NCBI RefSeq assembly: GCF_018448785.1
Contig: NZ_JAHCLU010000009.1
Location: 124,001-188,000 of the forward strand
From: Halomonas jincaotanensis
Lineage (GTDB): Bacteria; Pseudomonadota; Gammaproteobacteria; Pseudomonadales; Halomonadaceae
DNA: 64,000 nt
Direction: 5' to 3'
Part shown: piece by piece, positions 19,095 through 27,257 of the stretch
Layout: each line of letters opens with the position of its first letter
Numbering within the stretch: position 1 is the stretch's first letter
The notes under the pieces: generated by a model
The model's input: the letters and a program-made list of their open reading frames with translations, nothing else
What the model was told of the DNA's origin: nothing
Databases searched by the model: none
Position numbers and translations under genes: made by a program

Positions 19095-20320
19095 CCGCAA
19101 GACGCCTCTGGGTCCTGACCTCGACCCGCGCCGATTTCGGCCTGCTCTACTGGCTGCTGCGTGAGATCGAAGCCGACCCGCGCCTGGAATTAATGCTGGC
19201 CGTGACGGGCACGCACCTGTCTCCGGAGTTCGGCATGACCGTACAGGAAATAGAGAAGGCGGGACTGGCTATTCACCGGCGCATGGAAATCCTCCTCTCG
19301 TCGGATACCCGCACGGCCATGACCAAGGCCATGGGGTTGGCCATGCTGGAGTGTGGCCATGCCCTGGAGGTCGACCGGCCCGACATGGTCGTGCTTCTCG
19401 GGGATCGGTTCGAGATCGTCCCTGTAGCACTGGCGGCCGTGGCCCATGGCATACCGGTCGCGCATCTGCACGGGGGGGAAACCAGCAGCGGTGCCATCGA
19501 CGAGTACTTCCGCCATGCGGTCACCAAGTTGGCCACCTTCCACTTTCCGGCTACCGAGGCCTACCGGCGGCGGATCGTCCAGATGGGGGAGGCCCCCGCC
19601 AGGGTGTTCAACCTCGGGGCGCCGGGTTTAGACCATCTGCATCGTAGCGAGATCATTGAGCGTGGGGCGCTGTTCGAAGCGCTGGGGCTCGATCCCGACC
19701 GCCCCACCGCACTGGTGACCTATCATCCCGTGACCGGCGACATGCACGGCGACGCACAGCAGGATGTGGCAGCGCTGCTGGAAGCGCTGGCCTCATTCGA
19801 TGCGCTGCGGTTCGTCTTCACCAAGGCCAATGCCGACAGCCAGGGGCGGGCCATCAACGCGCAACTGGAGGCATGGTGCGAGGCCAATCCCGAGCGCGGT
19901 CGGCTTTTCGACAACCTGGGTCAGCGGCTCTATCACGGATGCCTGCGTCATCTCGATGTGGTGATTGGCAACTCCTCCAGCGGTCTGGTCGAGGCCCCGT
20001 CATTCCGCCGCCCGGTGGTCAACGTGGGCAAGCGGCAGCAGGGGCGCATCGCGGCACCCAACGTGATCTCCACGAGCAACGACGTCGCGGCGATTCGTGA
20101 CGGTGTTCGTCGGGCCCTGGATGACCTGTTCAAGGCCGGCTTATCCGACATGCGTAATCCCTACGACAGGTTCGGCGACGGCAGCACGTCCACTCGCATC
20201 AAGGACGTACTGGCCACTGTCGAGATCACGCCACAACTCCTGCAGAAAAGATTTCACGACATCGATGTTGGCGAGTCAGGCGTGTATGAAAAACACCGAG
20301 GGGACCATGACCATGTTTGA
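19091..20320 (+). CDS. neuC: NDP-sugar 2-epimerase, hydrolysing (NeuC/LegG type)
   Basis: 409 residues, GT-B-like UDP-GlcNAc 2-epimerase fold. Visible features include LTSTRADFGLLYWLL at the N-terminus, VLLGDRFEI, HLHGGETSSGAIDEYFRHA and IGNSSSGLVEAPSF. The hydrolysing branch releases NDP and inverts C2, giving the free sugar for NeuB. It overlaps neuB by four bases, and its last 14 bases overlap the next gene, so the operon is tightly coupled. Confidence 0.92.
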   Translation: MTARRLWVLTSTRADFGLLYWLLREIEADPRLELMLAVTGTHLSPEFGMTVQEIEKAGLAIHRRMEILLSSDTRTAMTKAMGLAMLECGHALEVDRPDMVVLLGDRFEIVPVALAAVAHGIPVAHLHGGETSSGAIDEYFRHAVTKLATFHFPATEAYRRRIVQMGEAPARVFNLGAPGLDHLHRSEIIERGALFEALGLDPDRPTALVTYHPVTGDMHGDAQQDVAALLEALASFDALRFVFTKANADSQGRAINAQLEAWCEANPERGRLFDNLGQRLYHGCLRHLDVVIGNSSSGLVEAPSFRRPVVNVGKRQQGRIAAPNVISTSNDVAAIRDGVRRALDDLFKAGLSDMRNPYDRFGDGSTSTRIKDVLATVEITPQLLQKRFHDIDVGESGVYEKHRGDHDHV

Positions 20321-21368
20321 ATCACTGCTGATTCGTGAACCGCGCAAGATTCTGGAAGCACTTCATCAACTGGAAGAGTCCAGGTGCAAGATCCTGTATG
20401 TCATCGATGATCAGGAGCGTCTGGTCGGCACCCTTACCGACGGGGATGTGCGACGCTGGATCCTGGGAGGCGGGGACATGAATGGAATCGTCGGCGAGGT
20501 ATGCAATCGTAGCCACTATTACGTCCCTGCCGATTACCAGCTTGCCGAGGTCAAGAAGAAAATGCGCGAAGGGGATTTCACCTCCGTGCCGGTGGTCGAT
20601 GACGAGGGCTATATCATCGATGTCCTGTTCTGGGACGACGTCTTCGGTAACGGGGAGAAATTGAAGCCCGCCCAGAACCTGAAGTTGCCCGTCGTGGTCA
20701 TGGCCGGTGGCAAGGGGACTCGGCTGGCGCCTTTCACCTCTGTGCTGCCCAAGCCCCTGATCCCGGTTGGCGACAAGACGGCCATCGAAGTCATCATGAA
20801 TTCCTTCGCGGTGTGTGGTGTCGACGACTTCTATGTTTCCGTCAACTACAAGTCGAAATTGATCCAGGCCTACTTCGATGAGCTGGCTCCGGACTACAAG
20901 GTAAGCTACCTCTATGAGGACAAGCCGCTGGGAACCGGCGGCGCACTGCACGCTCTGGCGGGAAAGCTGGAGGGCGACCTGATCGTCACCAACTGCGATG
21001 TGATCATCAAGGCCGACTACCATGCCCTGGTGGAACACCACCAGAAAGAGAACAACGATATCACCATGGTGGTCTCCGTCCGTCATTTCCATATCCCCTA
21101 TGGTATCTGTGACATCGTCGATAACGGCCAGCTGTTTTCCATGCGCGAGAAGCCGCACTACAACTTCATGGTAAACACGGGGATGTATGTGCTGCGCTCC
21201 TCCATGCTGGACCTTGTCCCCAAGGACAAGTTCTACCACCTGACCGAGCTGATCGAGGATGTCAGGTCTCGCGGCGGTCGGGTCGGCGTCTATCCGATCA
21301 GCGACAAGGCCTGGCTCGACACGGGCGAATGGCAGCAGTATTGCGAGACCATGGCACGCCTGGGCTGA
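20307..21368 (+). CDS. ptmE: CBS-domain sugar-1-phosphate nucleotidyltransferase (PtmE type)
   Basis: 353 residues. Two CBS motifs (about residues 1-115: TLTDGDVRRWIL, SVPVVDDEGYI) precede a nucleotidyltransferase domain beginning VVMAGGKGTRLAPFTSVLPK with the activated-phosphate binding loop. Campylobacter jejuni PtmE has the same CBS+NTP layout and makes GDP-glucosamine for the legionaminate route. CBS modules suggest adenine-nucleotide control. Start set at ATG 20307 (CGAGGGG upstream); 20313 is also possible. Confidence 0.88.
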   Translation: MTMFESLLIREPRKILEALHQLEESRCKILYVIDDQERLVGTLTDGDVRRWILGGGDMNGIVGEVCNRSHYYVPADYQLAEVKKKMREGDFTSVPVVDDEGYIIDVLFWDDVFGNGEKLKPAQNLKLPVVVMAGGKGTRLAPFTSVLPKPLIPVGDKTAIEVIMNSFAVCGVDDFYVSVNYKSKLIQAYFDELAPDYKVSYLYEDKPLGTGGALHALAGKLEGDLIVTNCDVIIKADYHALVEHHQKENNDITMVVSVRHFHIPYGICDIVDNGQLFSMREKPHYNFMVNTGMYVLRSSMLDLVPKDKFYHLTELIEDVRSRGGRVGVYPISDKAWLDTGEWQQYCETMARLG

Positions 21369-21441
21369 CGGCACAGACCATGTCACGACCAGGGCCGTAC
21401 CCTGCGGCCACTCCTCATCCTCGGAAGATAACGGTCACACC

Positions 21442-22170
21442 ATGATATCCGGCAAAAGAGTGATTGCGGTCGTGCCTGCCCGTGGCGGCAGCAAGTCCGT
21501 ACCCGGCAAGAACATTCGCCCGCTGGCGGGCAAGCCCCTGATCGGCTGGTCCATCGAGGTCGCCCAGAGGGTAGAGGAGATCGATCGCGTCATCGTCTCG
21601 ACCGACGATGCCCAGATCGCCGAGGCGGCGCGTCGTTTCGGCGCCGAGATCTACCGGCGTCCGGATCATCTGGCCACGGATGACGCCCTGGTCATCGACG
21701 CCCTGCGGGACCTGCACGAGACCCTCCGGCGGGAAGGCGAGCGCGCGGATATCATGGTCCTGCTCGAACCGACCTGTCCGCTGCGCTCCAGCGAAGACGT
21801 CCGCCAGTGCGTGGTGCGCATGGTAGAGGATCGGCTCGACTCGGTGGCGACCTTCAAGCCCGCCGACCTCAACCCGCATCGTGCCTGGCAGCTCGAAGGT
21901 GGCGCTCCCAGGCCATTCATCGATCACGCGAATCCCTGGAAGCCTCGCCAGGAACTACCCACGGCCTATCAGCTCAATGGTGCCGTCTACGCCTTCTATC
22001 CCGGCGGGCTACCCGGCGATATCAATGGCTTGCTGTTTGGCCGAAGTGGAGCAGTCATCATGCCCCATGAAAGGTCAGTCGATATCGATGTTGAGTTCGA
22101 CTTTATTCTGACAGAGCTGATTCTGGAAAGAATGAAGCTGCCGTCTGGCGGTCAACTCGACTCACAATGA
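21442..22170 (+). CDS. legF: CMP-nonulosonate synthase (LegF/NeuA family)
   Basis: 242 residues with the cytidylyltransferase signature VVPARGGSKSVPGKNIRPL at the N-terminus and LEPTCPLRSSEDV in the middle. It activates the nonulosonate with CTP for transfer. The start is the ATG at 21442; an upstream opening at 21259 overlaps ptmE. It is followed by a 136-base gap holding the small inverted repeat GATGAC-TGAT-GTCATC. Confidence 0.91.
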   Translation: MISGKRVIAVVPARGGSKSVPGKNIRPLAGKPLIGWSIEVAQRVEEIDRVIVSTDDAQIAEAARRFGAEIYRRPDHLATDDALVIDALRDLHETLRREGERADIMVLLEPTCPLRSSEDVRQCVVRMVEDRLDSVATFKPADLNPHRAWQLEGGAPRPFIDHANPWKPRQELPTAYQLNGAVYAFYPGGLPGDINGLLFGRSGAVIMPHERSVDIDVEFDFILTELILERMKLPSGGQLDSQ

Positions 22171-22306
22171 ATGTCTACCGATTCAGAACTCTTTCCACTG
22201 CCTCGCTTCGCCCCGGCGGCGATCATCGCTGTGTGGTTTGGAAGGGAGCGCTTAAGCGGATGACTGATGTCATCACTATTCAGTGTGCAAGCATAGGAGG
22301 TGCAAG

Positions 22307-23104
22307 GTGTCTCGATCATTGAATGAAATGATGAGTCTGAAGGGCAAGACGGCTCTCGTCAGCGGTGGAGCAGGCTATCTGGGTACCGCAATGTGCGAAG
22401 TGCTGGCAGAGTTGGGCGCCAATGTCGTCGTGGCCAGCCGGGACGCCAGCAAGTGTCAATCTCAGGTCGAAGCGCTTGGTGAAACAGGGCGAGAAGGAAG
22501 CCATCGGGGCATCGGACTGGACGTGACCAGTGAGGCGTCCATCAAGGATTGTGTCCAGATGCTGCGCGAGGAGTACGGTGGGCTGGACATACTGATCAAC
22601 AATGCCTGGTCAGGGAAGAAGAACAGCTGGGCTTCCATCAATGAGGAGGATTGGTACAACGATATCGAGATCTGCCTGAACTCCGTGTTCCGCATGTCTA
22701 AGCAGTGTCACCCGCTGATGGTGGATCGCTCGGCGTCGATCATCAATATTGCCTCGATGTATGGGCATATCGCCCCCGATTACCGCCTCTATGATGGCAC
22801 CGATCACGCCAATCCGCCCAGCTATGGCGCGGCCAAGGCCGGCGTCCTGCAACTGACCCGCTACCTGGCGAGTTTCCTCTCGCCCGACGCGATCCGCGTC
22901 AATGCCATCAGCCCCGGTGCTTTCCCCCATGCCATCACCCGTGAGAACGAGGCGTTCATGCAGCGTCTGCGTGACAAGGCCCCGCTGGGCAGGCTCGGCC
23001 AGCCCGACGAGCTGAAGGGCGCCCTGGCACTGCTATGCACCGATGCCGGGTCCTATATCACTGGCCAGAACATCTGCGTGGACGGTGGCTGGGGCGTATG
23101 GTGA
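22307..23104 (+). CDS. SDR oxidoreductase (PtmA-like)
   Basis: 265 residues from a GTG at 22307 with a perfect AGGAGG six bases upstream. Classical [16 protein letters not shown] binds NAD(P), INNAWSG replaces the usual NNAG, and the catalytic pair is in SYGAAKAG. Homologues called PtmA occur in C. jejuni flagellin-glycan loci next to the same ptmE/neuB/neuC set. Its substrate is not known from sequence. It overlaps the following Gfo/Idh gene by 7 bases. Confidence 0.82.
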   Translation: MSRSLNEMMSLKGKTALVSGGAGYLGTAMCEVLAELGANVVVASRDASKCQSQVEALGETGREGSHRGIGLDVTSEASIKDCVQMLREEYGGLDILINNAWSGKKNSWASINEEDWYNDIEICLNSVFRMSKQCHPLMVDRSASIINIASMYGHIAPDYRLYDGTDHANPPSYGAAKAGVLQLTRYLASFLSPDAIRVNAISPGAFPHAITRENEAFMQRLRDKAPLGRLGQPDELKGALALLCTDAGSYITGQNICVDGGWGVW

Positions 23105-24015
23105 TACGCACCGGCATCATTGGCCTGAGCGAGGGGAACGGCCATCCCTTCTCCTTCTCGGCTATTCTCAACGGCTATGGCGGCAGCGGCCTGGTGGAAG
23201 CGGGGTGGCAGGGCATCCACGACTACCTGAGTCGACGCCACCCCGCCGATTTCGGCGTCGGCGACCTTCGTGTAACTCACGCCTGGACGCAGGACGAGGC
23301 CATCACCCGGGCGCTGTGCCATACGGCCTCGATCGACCATGGCGTCTCGGCTCCTGAGGCCATGCTGGGCGAGATCGATGCGCTGATCATCGCCCGCGAC
23401 GACGCCGAGAGCCATTTGCGCCTGGCCAGGCCGTTCCTCGAGGCCGGCGTCCCGGTGTTCATCGACAAGCCATTGACGCTCGAACGCGACGAGCTCGAGG
23501 CGTTCATCCCCTATCTCATGTCGGGCCGGCTGATGTCCTGTTCGGCGATGCGCTACGCCACGGAGCTGGACGAGCTGCGCTATCGCCTCGACGACCATGG
23601 CCGGCTCTCGCTGGTGCGCGGCACCGTCATCAACGGTTGGGAGAAGTACGGTATTCACCTGCTGGAGGCCATCCTCTCACTGCTGCCGTCGCGACCGGTC
23701 TCGGTGGAGCCGGTGAACGTCAATCACGAGTCCTTGTTGATACGCCTCGCCGACGACACCCCGATCATCATCGATGCCCTGGGTGATTCGCCCGCCGTCT
23801 TCGAGGTGGATGTGCTGGGCCAGAAGAAGGTCTCCCACCACGCTATCTCCGACAACTTCGGCATGTTCCGCCGGGCACTCTGGGAGTTTGCGCGCATGGT
23901 GCAAAGTGGCGCGCCCAGCATAGCCCCCGATGAGACGCGGGACACGATCCGCACCCTCATCGCCGGCAGCATGGCCATGCGAGAACGGCGCCGACTTTAC
24001 CTGGATTCGCTGTGA
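23098..24015 (+). CDS. Gfo/Idh/MocA-type oxidoreductase
   Basis: 305 residues. The N-terminus ([18 protein letters not shown]) is a degenerate Rossmann start; [20 protein letters not shown] and the family's central K-P motif (FIDKPLTL) support Gfo/Idh/MocA. The ATG at 23098 overlaps the SDR stop, so the two are probably co-translated. With the SDRs on both sides it may form a redox pathway that makes or modifies an amino-sugar precursor; the step cannot be assigned. Confidence 0.78.
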   Translation: MVIRTGIIGLSEGNGHPFSFSAILNGYGGSGLVEAGWQGIHDYLSRRHPADFGVGDLRVTHAWTQDEAITRALCHTASIDHGVSAPEAMLGEIDALIIARDDAESHLRLARPFLEAGVPVFIDKPLTLERDELEAFIPYLMSGRLMSCSAMRYATELDELRYRLDDHGRLSLVRGTVINGWEKYGIHLLEAILSLLPSRPVSVEPVNVNHESLLIRLADDTPIIIDALGDSPAVFEVDVLGQKKVSHHAISDNFGMFRRALWEFARMVQSGAPSIAPDETRDTIRTLIAGSMAMRERRRLYLDSL

Positions 24016-24047
24016 AATCATCACAACCGCCTAGCTCTGGAGACTGC

Positions 24048-24872
24048 ATGAAGCCTCATTATCGGGATCTGTTCGATCTCACCGACAAGGTCGCCCTGGT
24101 GACCGGCGGCCTGGGCATCCTCGGACGCGAATTCTGCCGGGCCCTCGCCGAGTTCGGGGCAAACGTCGTCGTCTGCGACCTCGATGGCGAAGGAGCCGCT
24201 CGCTATGCGGAGGAGCTGAGCGACACCACCGGAAGCCGCTGCGAAGGCTACGCCTGCGACGTCGCCGACGAGGCCTCGGTCATCGAGCTGGTCGACAGGG
24301 TGGTCAGCGACTTCGGTGGCATCGATATCCTGCACAACAATGCCGCCAGCAAGTCCGATGATCTGGCGGCCTTCTTCGCGCCCAGCGAGGACTACGCCCT
24401 AGCCGAATGGCAGCACATCATGCGCGTCAACCTGGACGGCGTGTTTCTCGTCTCGCGTACCGTGGGTCGCCAGATGATCGCCCAGGGCCGTGGCGGCAGC
24501 ATCATCCACACCGGCTCGATCTACGGCCACCTCGGCGCCGATTCGCGCATCTACGAGGGCTCGGAATACCTCGGCGTACAGATCAACACCCCGCCGGTCT
24601 ATGCCGCCTCCAAGGCCGGCGTGGCGGGCCTGGCGCGCTACCTGGCGACCCAGTGGGCGGTGCACGGCATTCGTGTGAATACCCTGGTGCCCGGTGGGGT
24701 CGAGAGCGGCCAGAACGCCGAGTTCGTGAAGCGCTACTCGGAGAGGATCCCGCTCAGGCGCATGGCTCGCCATGAGGACATGGTCGGCCCGCTGATCTAT
24801 CTGGCATCGGACGCCTCCCGCTACGTCACCGGTCAGGAACTCTTCATCGACGGCGGGTTGAGCGCCTGGTGA
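24048..24872 (+). CDS. SDR oxidoreductase (second PtmA-like)
   Basis: 274 residues; ATG at 24048 with GGAG six bases before. VALVTGGLGILGREF is the dinucleotide motif, DILHNNAASK matches the NNAG position and YAASKAG holds Tyr/Lys. The C-terminus ELFIDGGLSAW is typical of SDRs and parallels the first SDR of this operon ([11 protein letters not shown]), so the two look like diverged duplicates around the Gfo/Idh gene. Confidence 0.84.
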   Translation: MKPHYRDLFDLTDKVALVTGGLGILGREFCRALAEFGANVVVCDLDGEGAARYAEELSDTTGSRCEGYACDVADEASVIELVDRVVSDFGGIDILHNNAASKSDDLAAFFAPSEDYALAEWQHIMRVNLDGVFLVSRTVGRQMIAQGRGGSIIHTGSIYGHLGADSRIYEGSEYLGVQINTPPVYAASKAGVAGLARYLATQWAVHGIRVNTLVPGGVESGQNAEFVKRYSERIPLRRMARHEDMVGPLIYLASDASRYVTGQELFIDGGLSAW

Positions 24873-24898
24873 ACGACAGATCCCCAAGGAGCAGGACA

Positions 24899-25855
24899 AT
24901 GCAGAACCTTACCATCGTCATGTATCACTACGTCAGGCCGCTTGCCGATTCCCGTTATCCTGAGCTGAAGGCGCTGGAGCTCGACAGGTTCCGCGGCCAG
25001 CTTGCCCATATCGACAGGCATTACCATGTGGTCGACATGGAACAGCTGATCGCCGCCGTCCGCCCCGACGGCGAGCCCTTGCCCGAGAACCCCCTTTTGC
25101 TGACGTTTGACGACGGCTACATGGACCATTTCGAGCACGTGTTGCCACTACTCAGCGAGCGCGGCTGGCAAGGTAGCTTCTTTCCTCCGGCCTGCTCGGT
25201 CGTCGATCGGCGGGTGCTGGATGTCAATAAGCTGCACTTCGTGCTGGCGAGCGTCTCCGACCCCGAGATCCTGGTCAAGTACGTCTATAGCGCCATGAAC
25301 GAGGCACGCGACCGCTTCGGCCTGGAGGCCAACGAAGCGATGTTCGCACGGCTGGCCGGCGACAGCCGCTACGATGACCCCTGCACCGCCTTCGTCAAGC
25401 GCGCCTTGCAGCGGGAACTGCCCGAGGCGTTTCGTACGACCCTGGTCGACGAGCTGTTCAGCCAGTATGTCTCCAGCGACGAGCAGGACTTCGCCGCCGA
25501 GCTCTATATGAGCGAGAAGGAGCTGACCGGACTCCTCGATGCCGGCATGTTCATCGGCAGCCACGGCTGCCAGCACTACTGGCTCAATAGCCTCGATCGC
25601 CAAGCCCAGATCGAGGAGGTCGACAACAGCCTGGACTTCATGGAACGCCTCGGGGTGTCCAGAAAGGACTGGGTCATGTGCTACCCCTACGGCGGCTACG
25701 ACGAGTCGCTGCTCGGCATTCTCCGCTCACGCGGCTGTGCGATCGGCCTGACCACGGAAGTGAGGGTCGCCGATATCGATCGCTGCGATCCACTGGCCCT
25801 GCCACGCCTGGACACCAACGACCTGCCTACTAGCGCCGCATCGGCCGCCGAGTAA
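24899..25855 (+). CDS. NodB-type polysaccharide deacetylase
   Basis: 318 residues, no signal peptide, so likely cytoplasmic. Motif 1 LLTFDDGYMDHF carries the catalytic and metal-binding Asp pair; motif 2 SHGCQHYW supplies the two metal His; CYPYGGYDE is motif 3. About 110 residues separate motifs 1 and 2, a larger insert than in simple chitin deacetylases. It probably removes an N- or O-acetyl from a sugar intermediate or finished glycan. It is the last gene of the nonulosonate operon. AAGGAG precedes the ATG. Confidence 0.85.
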   Translation: MQNLTIVMYHYVRPLADSRYPELKALELDRFRGQLAHIDRHYHVVDMEQLIAAVRPDGEPLPENPLLLTFDDGYMDHFEHVLPLLSERGWQGSFFPPACSVVDRRVLDVNKLHFVLASVSDPEILVKYVYSAMNEARDRFGLEANEAMFARLAGDSRYDDPCTAFVKRALQRELPEAFRTTLVDELFSQYVSSDEQDFAAELYMSEKELTGLLDAGMFIGSHGCQHYWLNSLDRQAQIEEVDNSLDFMERLGVSRKDWVMCYPYGGYDESLLGILRSRGCAIGLTTEVRVADIDRCDPLALPRLDTNDLPTSAASAAE

Positions 25856-25865
25856 CCCCCTCATC

Positions 25866-25925
25866 TCTGGCAAAACGCCGGGCCCTGACGAAGCGCCGGG
25901 CCCTAACGCCGCTGGGCCCGATCGC
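25866..25925 (+). repeat. GC-rich direct/inverted repeats after the nonulosonate operon
   Basis: CGCCGGGCCCT occurs twice and GGGCCC three times in about 50 bases. Because GGGCCC is self-complementary, several alternative hairpins can form. It may act as a weak terminator, but there is no clean T-tract. Confidence 0.45.
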
Positions 25926-25971
25926 TGAGTACTAGTTATTTAATCGTGCCTGCCGAGGGAAATAAGCTTTT

Positions 25972-26109
25972 TTGACAGTTAAAATGTAACGAAAAGAAAT
26001 ATAATGTTACAGAAGGGTGCCGCCAGCTCCCCCGTCGGGGGGTTGCCGGACACGACGGTGTGTCTTACCGCGTAGCCACGCGGCGGTGGATGAACGGAGT
26101 AGCTTAGCC
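25972..26109 (+). promoter_or_regulatory. AT-rich promoter region and structured leader of first wza
   Basis: A perfect TTGACA (25972) and a perfect TATAAT (26000) are present but 22 bases apart, too far for a standard sigma-70 pair. A TGTAAC...GTTACA inverted pair (25985-26011) brackets the spacer and TATAAT and could be an operator. Downstream are two hairpins, CCCCC-GT-CGGGGG near 26032 and CCGCGT-AGCC-ACGCGG at 26068-26083. Confidence 0.45.
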
Positions 26110-27237
26110 ATGACTTCAGTACGATGTCTTACATCCACAGCGGCCATCCTGAGTGCTCTGCTCCTGGCGGGTTGCTCGCTGGCCCCGGGTTCACACATCG
26201 ACTATGACGCCAGCGCCCGGGTCGAGCCGATCGAGGATCTCGAGGCACAGGTAGAGATCCAGCCCATCACCCCCGAGCTGGTGGCCAGCTACCGGCAGGT
26301 CATTCCCCGGGCGCGCCCCATGTCCAGCGACCTGCATCAGGCACTGGAAGGCTACACCTATCGTGTCGGCCCTGGCGATGTGCTCAACATTACCGTCTAC
26401 GATCATCCCGAGTTGACCATTCCCGCCGGGGGAGTGCGCAGCGCCGAAGAGGTCGGCCATGAGGTTCGCCACGATGGCTCGATCTTCTATCCCTACATCG
26501 GCCGGGTCCAGGTCGCCGGTAGGGGGCTGGCGGCGATTCGCGATGAGCTGGCCCGGCGTCTCGCCACCTACATCACCGATCCTCAGGTGGACGTGCGGGT
26601 CGCGGCCTTCAATTCACAGAAGGTCTACGTGAGCGGTGCCGTCGCCTCTCCCGGCACCCAGCCCGTCACCGTGGTGCCCAAGACCCTGGTCGATGCCATC
26701 AGCCAGGCCGGTGGCGCGCTGGACAGCGCCAACTGGCATGAGGTGGTCCTCAATCGAGACGGCAGGGAGGAGCGCCTTTCGCTCTACGCCATCCTGCGCC
26801 AGGGCGATCTCGACCAGAATCGTCTGCTGCGCGATGGCGACGTGGTACATGTCCCCAGCGCCGAGAATCAGGGCATTTCCGTGTTGGGGCAGGTGCGGCG
26901 CCCCGGCAACGTCTTGGCGGGGAATGAACGGCTCTCCCTGACCGATGCTATCGCCAGGACAGGCGGCCTCAGCGAGGAGACCGCCGAGCCGACGGGTATC
27001 TTCGTCATCCGTGGCCACGAGGAGGGAAGCGAAAAGTTGGCCACTGTCTATCAGCTCGATGTCAGCGACGCCACGACCTTTTCCATGGGCAGCGACTTCC
27101 CCCTGGAGCCGTACGATGTGGTCTACGTGACCACGGCGCCAGTGGCGCGCTGGAACCGCGTCATCAGCCTGTTGGTGCCGTCGCTGGCGCTTCCCGGCAA
27201 CGTGGCCGCAACCGCCACCGACGCCAATGGTCTGTGA
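26110..27237 (+). CDS. wza: Polysaccharide export outer-membrane lipoprotein Wza (copy 1)
   Basis: 375 residues. Signal with lipobox LLAGC, then the Poly_export domain (YRVGPGDVLNITVYDHPE) and SLBB-type domains (VYVSGAVASPGTQPV, VLGQVRRPGNVL). Wza forms the octameric outer-membrane channel for capsule or exopolysaccharide. The C-terminus PVARWNRVISLLVPSL is nearly identical to that of the second Wza at 43148, so the two are paralogues from a duplication. It is followed 20 bases later by wzc. Confidence 0.94.
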   Translation: MTSVRCLTSTAAILSALLLAGCSLAPGSHIDYDASARVEPIEDLEAQVEIQPITPELVASYRQVIPRARPMSSDLHQALEGYTYRVGPGDVLNITVYDHPELTIPAGGVRSAEEVGHEVRHDGSIFYPYIGRVQVAGRGLAAIRDELARRLATYITDPQVDVRVAAFNSQKVYVSGAVASPGTQPVTVVPKTLVDAISQAGGALDSANWHEVVLNRDGREERLSLYAILRQGDLDQNRLLRDGDVVHVPSAENQGISVLGQVRRPGNVLAGNERLSLTDAIARTGGLSEETAEPTGIFVIRGHEEGSEKLATVYQLDVSDATTFSMGSDFPLEPYDVVYVTTAPVARWNRVISLLVPSLALPGNVAATATDANGL

Positions 27238-27257
27238 GAGTAGGTAAGGAAACACAC

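Noticed and set aside
16410..25855. Flagellar glycosylation island
   Set aside because: The sugar genes match Campylobacter ptm loci, but there is no flagellin or flagellar gene in the window and the neighbours are exopolysaccharide genes.
25972..26005. Standard sigma-70 promoter from TTGACA and TATAAT before the first wza
   Set aside because: The hexamers are perfect but 22 bases apart, well beyond the usual 16-18; each may work with another partner.
26082..26093. A third ops-like element (GGCGGTGGATGA) before the first wza
   Set aside because: Only 8 of 12 positions match, and the conserved A7 and final TG are lost.
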